Below the pieces are notes generated by a model. That model saw only the letters and a program-made list of their open reading frames with translations. It had not been told where the DNA came from and did not search any database. The position numbers and the translations under genes are program-made. A stretch of DNA of 5,773 bases from Trueperaceae bacterium (GTDB lineage Bacteria > Deinococcota > Deinococci > Deinococcales > Trueperaceae), in contig SLSQ01000279.1 in the NCBI GenBank assembly GCA_007130355.1, forward strand, positions 1-5,773, read 5' to 3'. Below are positions 5,413-5,773 of the stretch, in pieces. Numbering within the stretch: the stretch's first letter is position 1; every line of letters starts with the position of its first letter.

Positions 5413-5773
5413 GCGACGTCCCCGTCGACGTCCCCGTCGGGCGTGGCGGCGACCGCCGTGTCGGCGGTCCGGTCGGCGGCCCACGCCCGCAGCCGAGGAC
5501 GCAGGCGGCCGGCCAGCCAGAACGAACCGGTGACCAGCAGGGTGCCCCCCGGCGGCGTCGCGGCGAGGGCGCCGGCGAGCGCCCGCTCCGGATCCGGTTC
5601 GAAGCGTGGGTCGTCCCCGAACGGACGTTCGCCCGGAACGGCCGCCGTCAGCACGGCGTGGGCGGCCAGGGGCCCGAGCGCCGCCAGGCAGGCGTCCGGC
5701 GTCTTGCGGGCGGCGACGCCGAGCAGGGCCCGGGCGTCGACCGGCGCTTCGGCGACGAGCGCCGCCAGGGCGG
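5406..5773 (-). CDS. folC: FolC, bifunctional folylpolyglutamate/dihydrofolate synthase (C-terminal part only)
   Basis: Only the last 121 codons are present; the gene continues past the right edge of the window. FolC adds glutamate to dihydropteroate or to folates in the cytoplasm, using ATP. The visible part is the C-terminal Mur-ligase-like domain: RKTPDACLAALGPLAAHAVLTAA (the usual DKDxxxMLxxLxPLA region, here without the usual acidic DKD), then PDPERALAGALA, and the FolC-specific PGGTLLVTGSFWLAGRLR, equivalent to the usual LVTGSLYLVGEVR. After this comes an unconserved tail of about 25 residues ending in a duplicated DGDV. The open frame continues upstream of the GTG at 5654-5652, which is therefore most likely an internal Val. 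The gene converges on pilT with a 30-bp gap. Whether it is mono- or bifunctional cannot be told from this end. Confidence 0.82.
   Translation of the reverse strand, partial: ALAALVAEAPVDARALLGVAARKTPDACLAALGPLAAHAVLTAAVPGERPFGDDPRFEPDPERALAGALAATPPGGTLLVTGSFWLAGRLRPRLRAWAADRTADTAVAATPDGDVDGDVAR
5414..5437. repeat. 12-bp tandem duplication in the folC 3' end
   Basis: The 12-mer CGACGTCCCCGT occurs twice head-to-tail (5414-5425 and 5426-5437) with two further matching bases. On the minus strand it encodes DGDVDGDV two residues before the folC stop. It is a simple in-frame duplication in a non-conserved tail. Confidence 0.8.
5451..5469. repeat. Perfect 8-bp hairpin inside the folC 3' end
   Basis: GACCGCCG (5451-5458) and CGGCGGTC (5462-5469) form a perfect stem with a 3-base loop, 75 bp past the pilT stop. 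It lies in the non-conserved folC tail (encoding RTADTAV). It could act as a second terminator for pilT transcripts, or be a by-product of GC-rich coding. Confidence 0.45.

Noticed and set aside
5406..5654. A separate 82-residue gene starting at GTG 5654 on the minus strand
   Set aside because: The same frame stays open to the window edge, and the upstream residues align with the FolC C-terminal domain, so this GTG is an internal Val codon of a larger gene.

Overview
The window reads as chromosomal DNA of a high-GC bacterium: G/C dominates third codon positions in every gene, starts are ATG or GTG, and all stops are TGA. A polar amino-acid ABC transporter of the Aap/Bzt type next to a PilT-type ATPase and folC would suit a deep-branching Actinomycetota or a similarly GC-rich lineage. 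The lineage is inference; there is no rRNA or other phylogenetic marker here.

Layout. Bases 1-191 are non-coding as far as I can tell and hold an inverted repeat and a weak -10-like box. Bases 192-4105 form a transporter operon on the + strand: aapQ (permease, 192-2009), aapM (permease, 2011-3249) and aapP (ATPase, 3320-4105). aapQ and aapM are one base apart. aapM and aapP are separated by 70 bp, which a 25-codon mini-ORF bridges exactly. The substrate-binding subunit (aapJ) is not in the window; it may lie to the left or elsewhere. A 112-bp gap with an inverted repeat precedes a PilT/PilU-family ATPase gene (4218-5375, +). It converges on the 3' end of a minus-strand folC gene (stop at 5406, running off the right edge). 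A strong hairpin lies at the convergent junction.

How the genes work together. AapQ and AapM form the heterodimeric membrane channel, and AapP powers import of amino acids delivered by an external binding protein. PilT-like ATPases drive pilus retraction or dynamics, and FolC makes folate polyglutamates; neither has an evident functional link to the transporter.

The most unusual item is AapQ itself. It is 605 residues, against about 400 expected. The excess is one block of about 220 residues (roughly 240-460) placed in the extracytoplasmic loop before the EAA-motif half of the permease. The block carries two related segments with EF-hand-like DxNxDG loops, and the second has the full SdrD-B/Cna-B-like signature. 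The transporter thus seems to have acquired a predicted calcium-binding, Ig-like module on its outer face, comparable in position and possible role to the large P2 loop of MalF.
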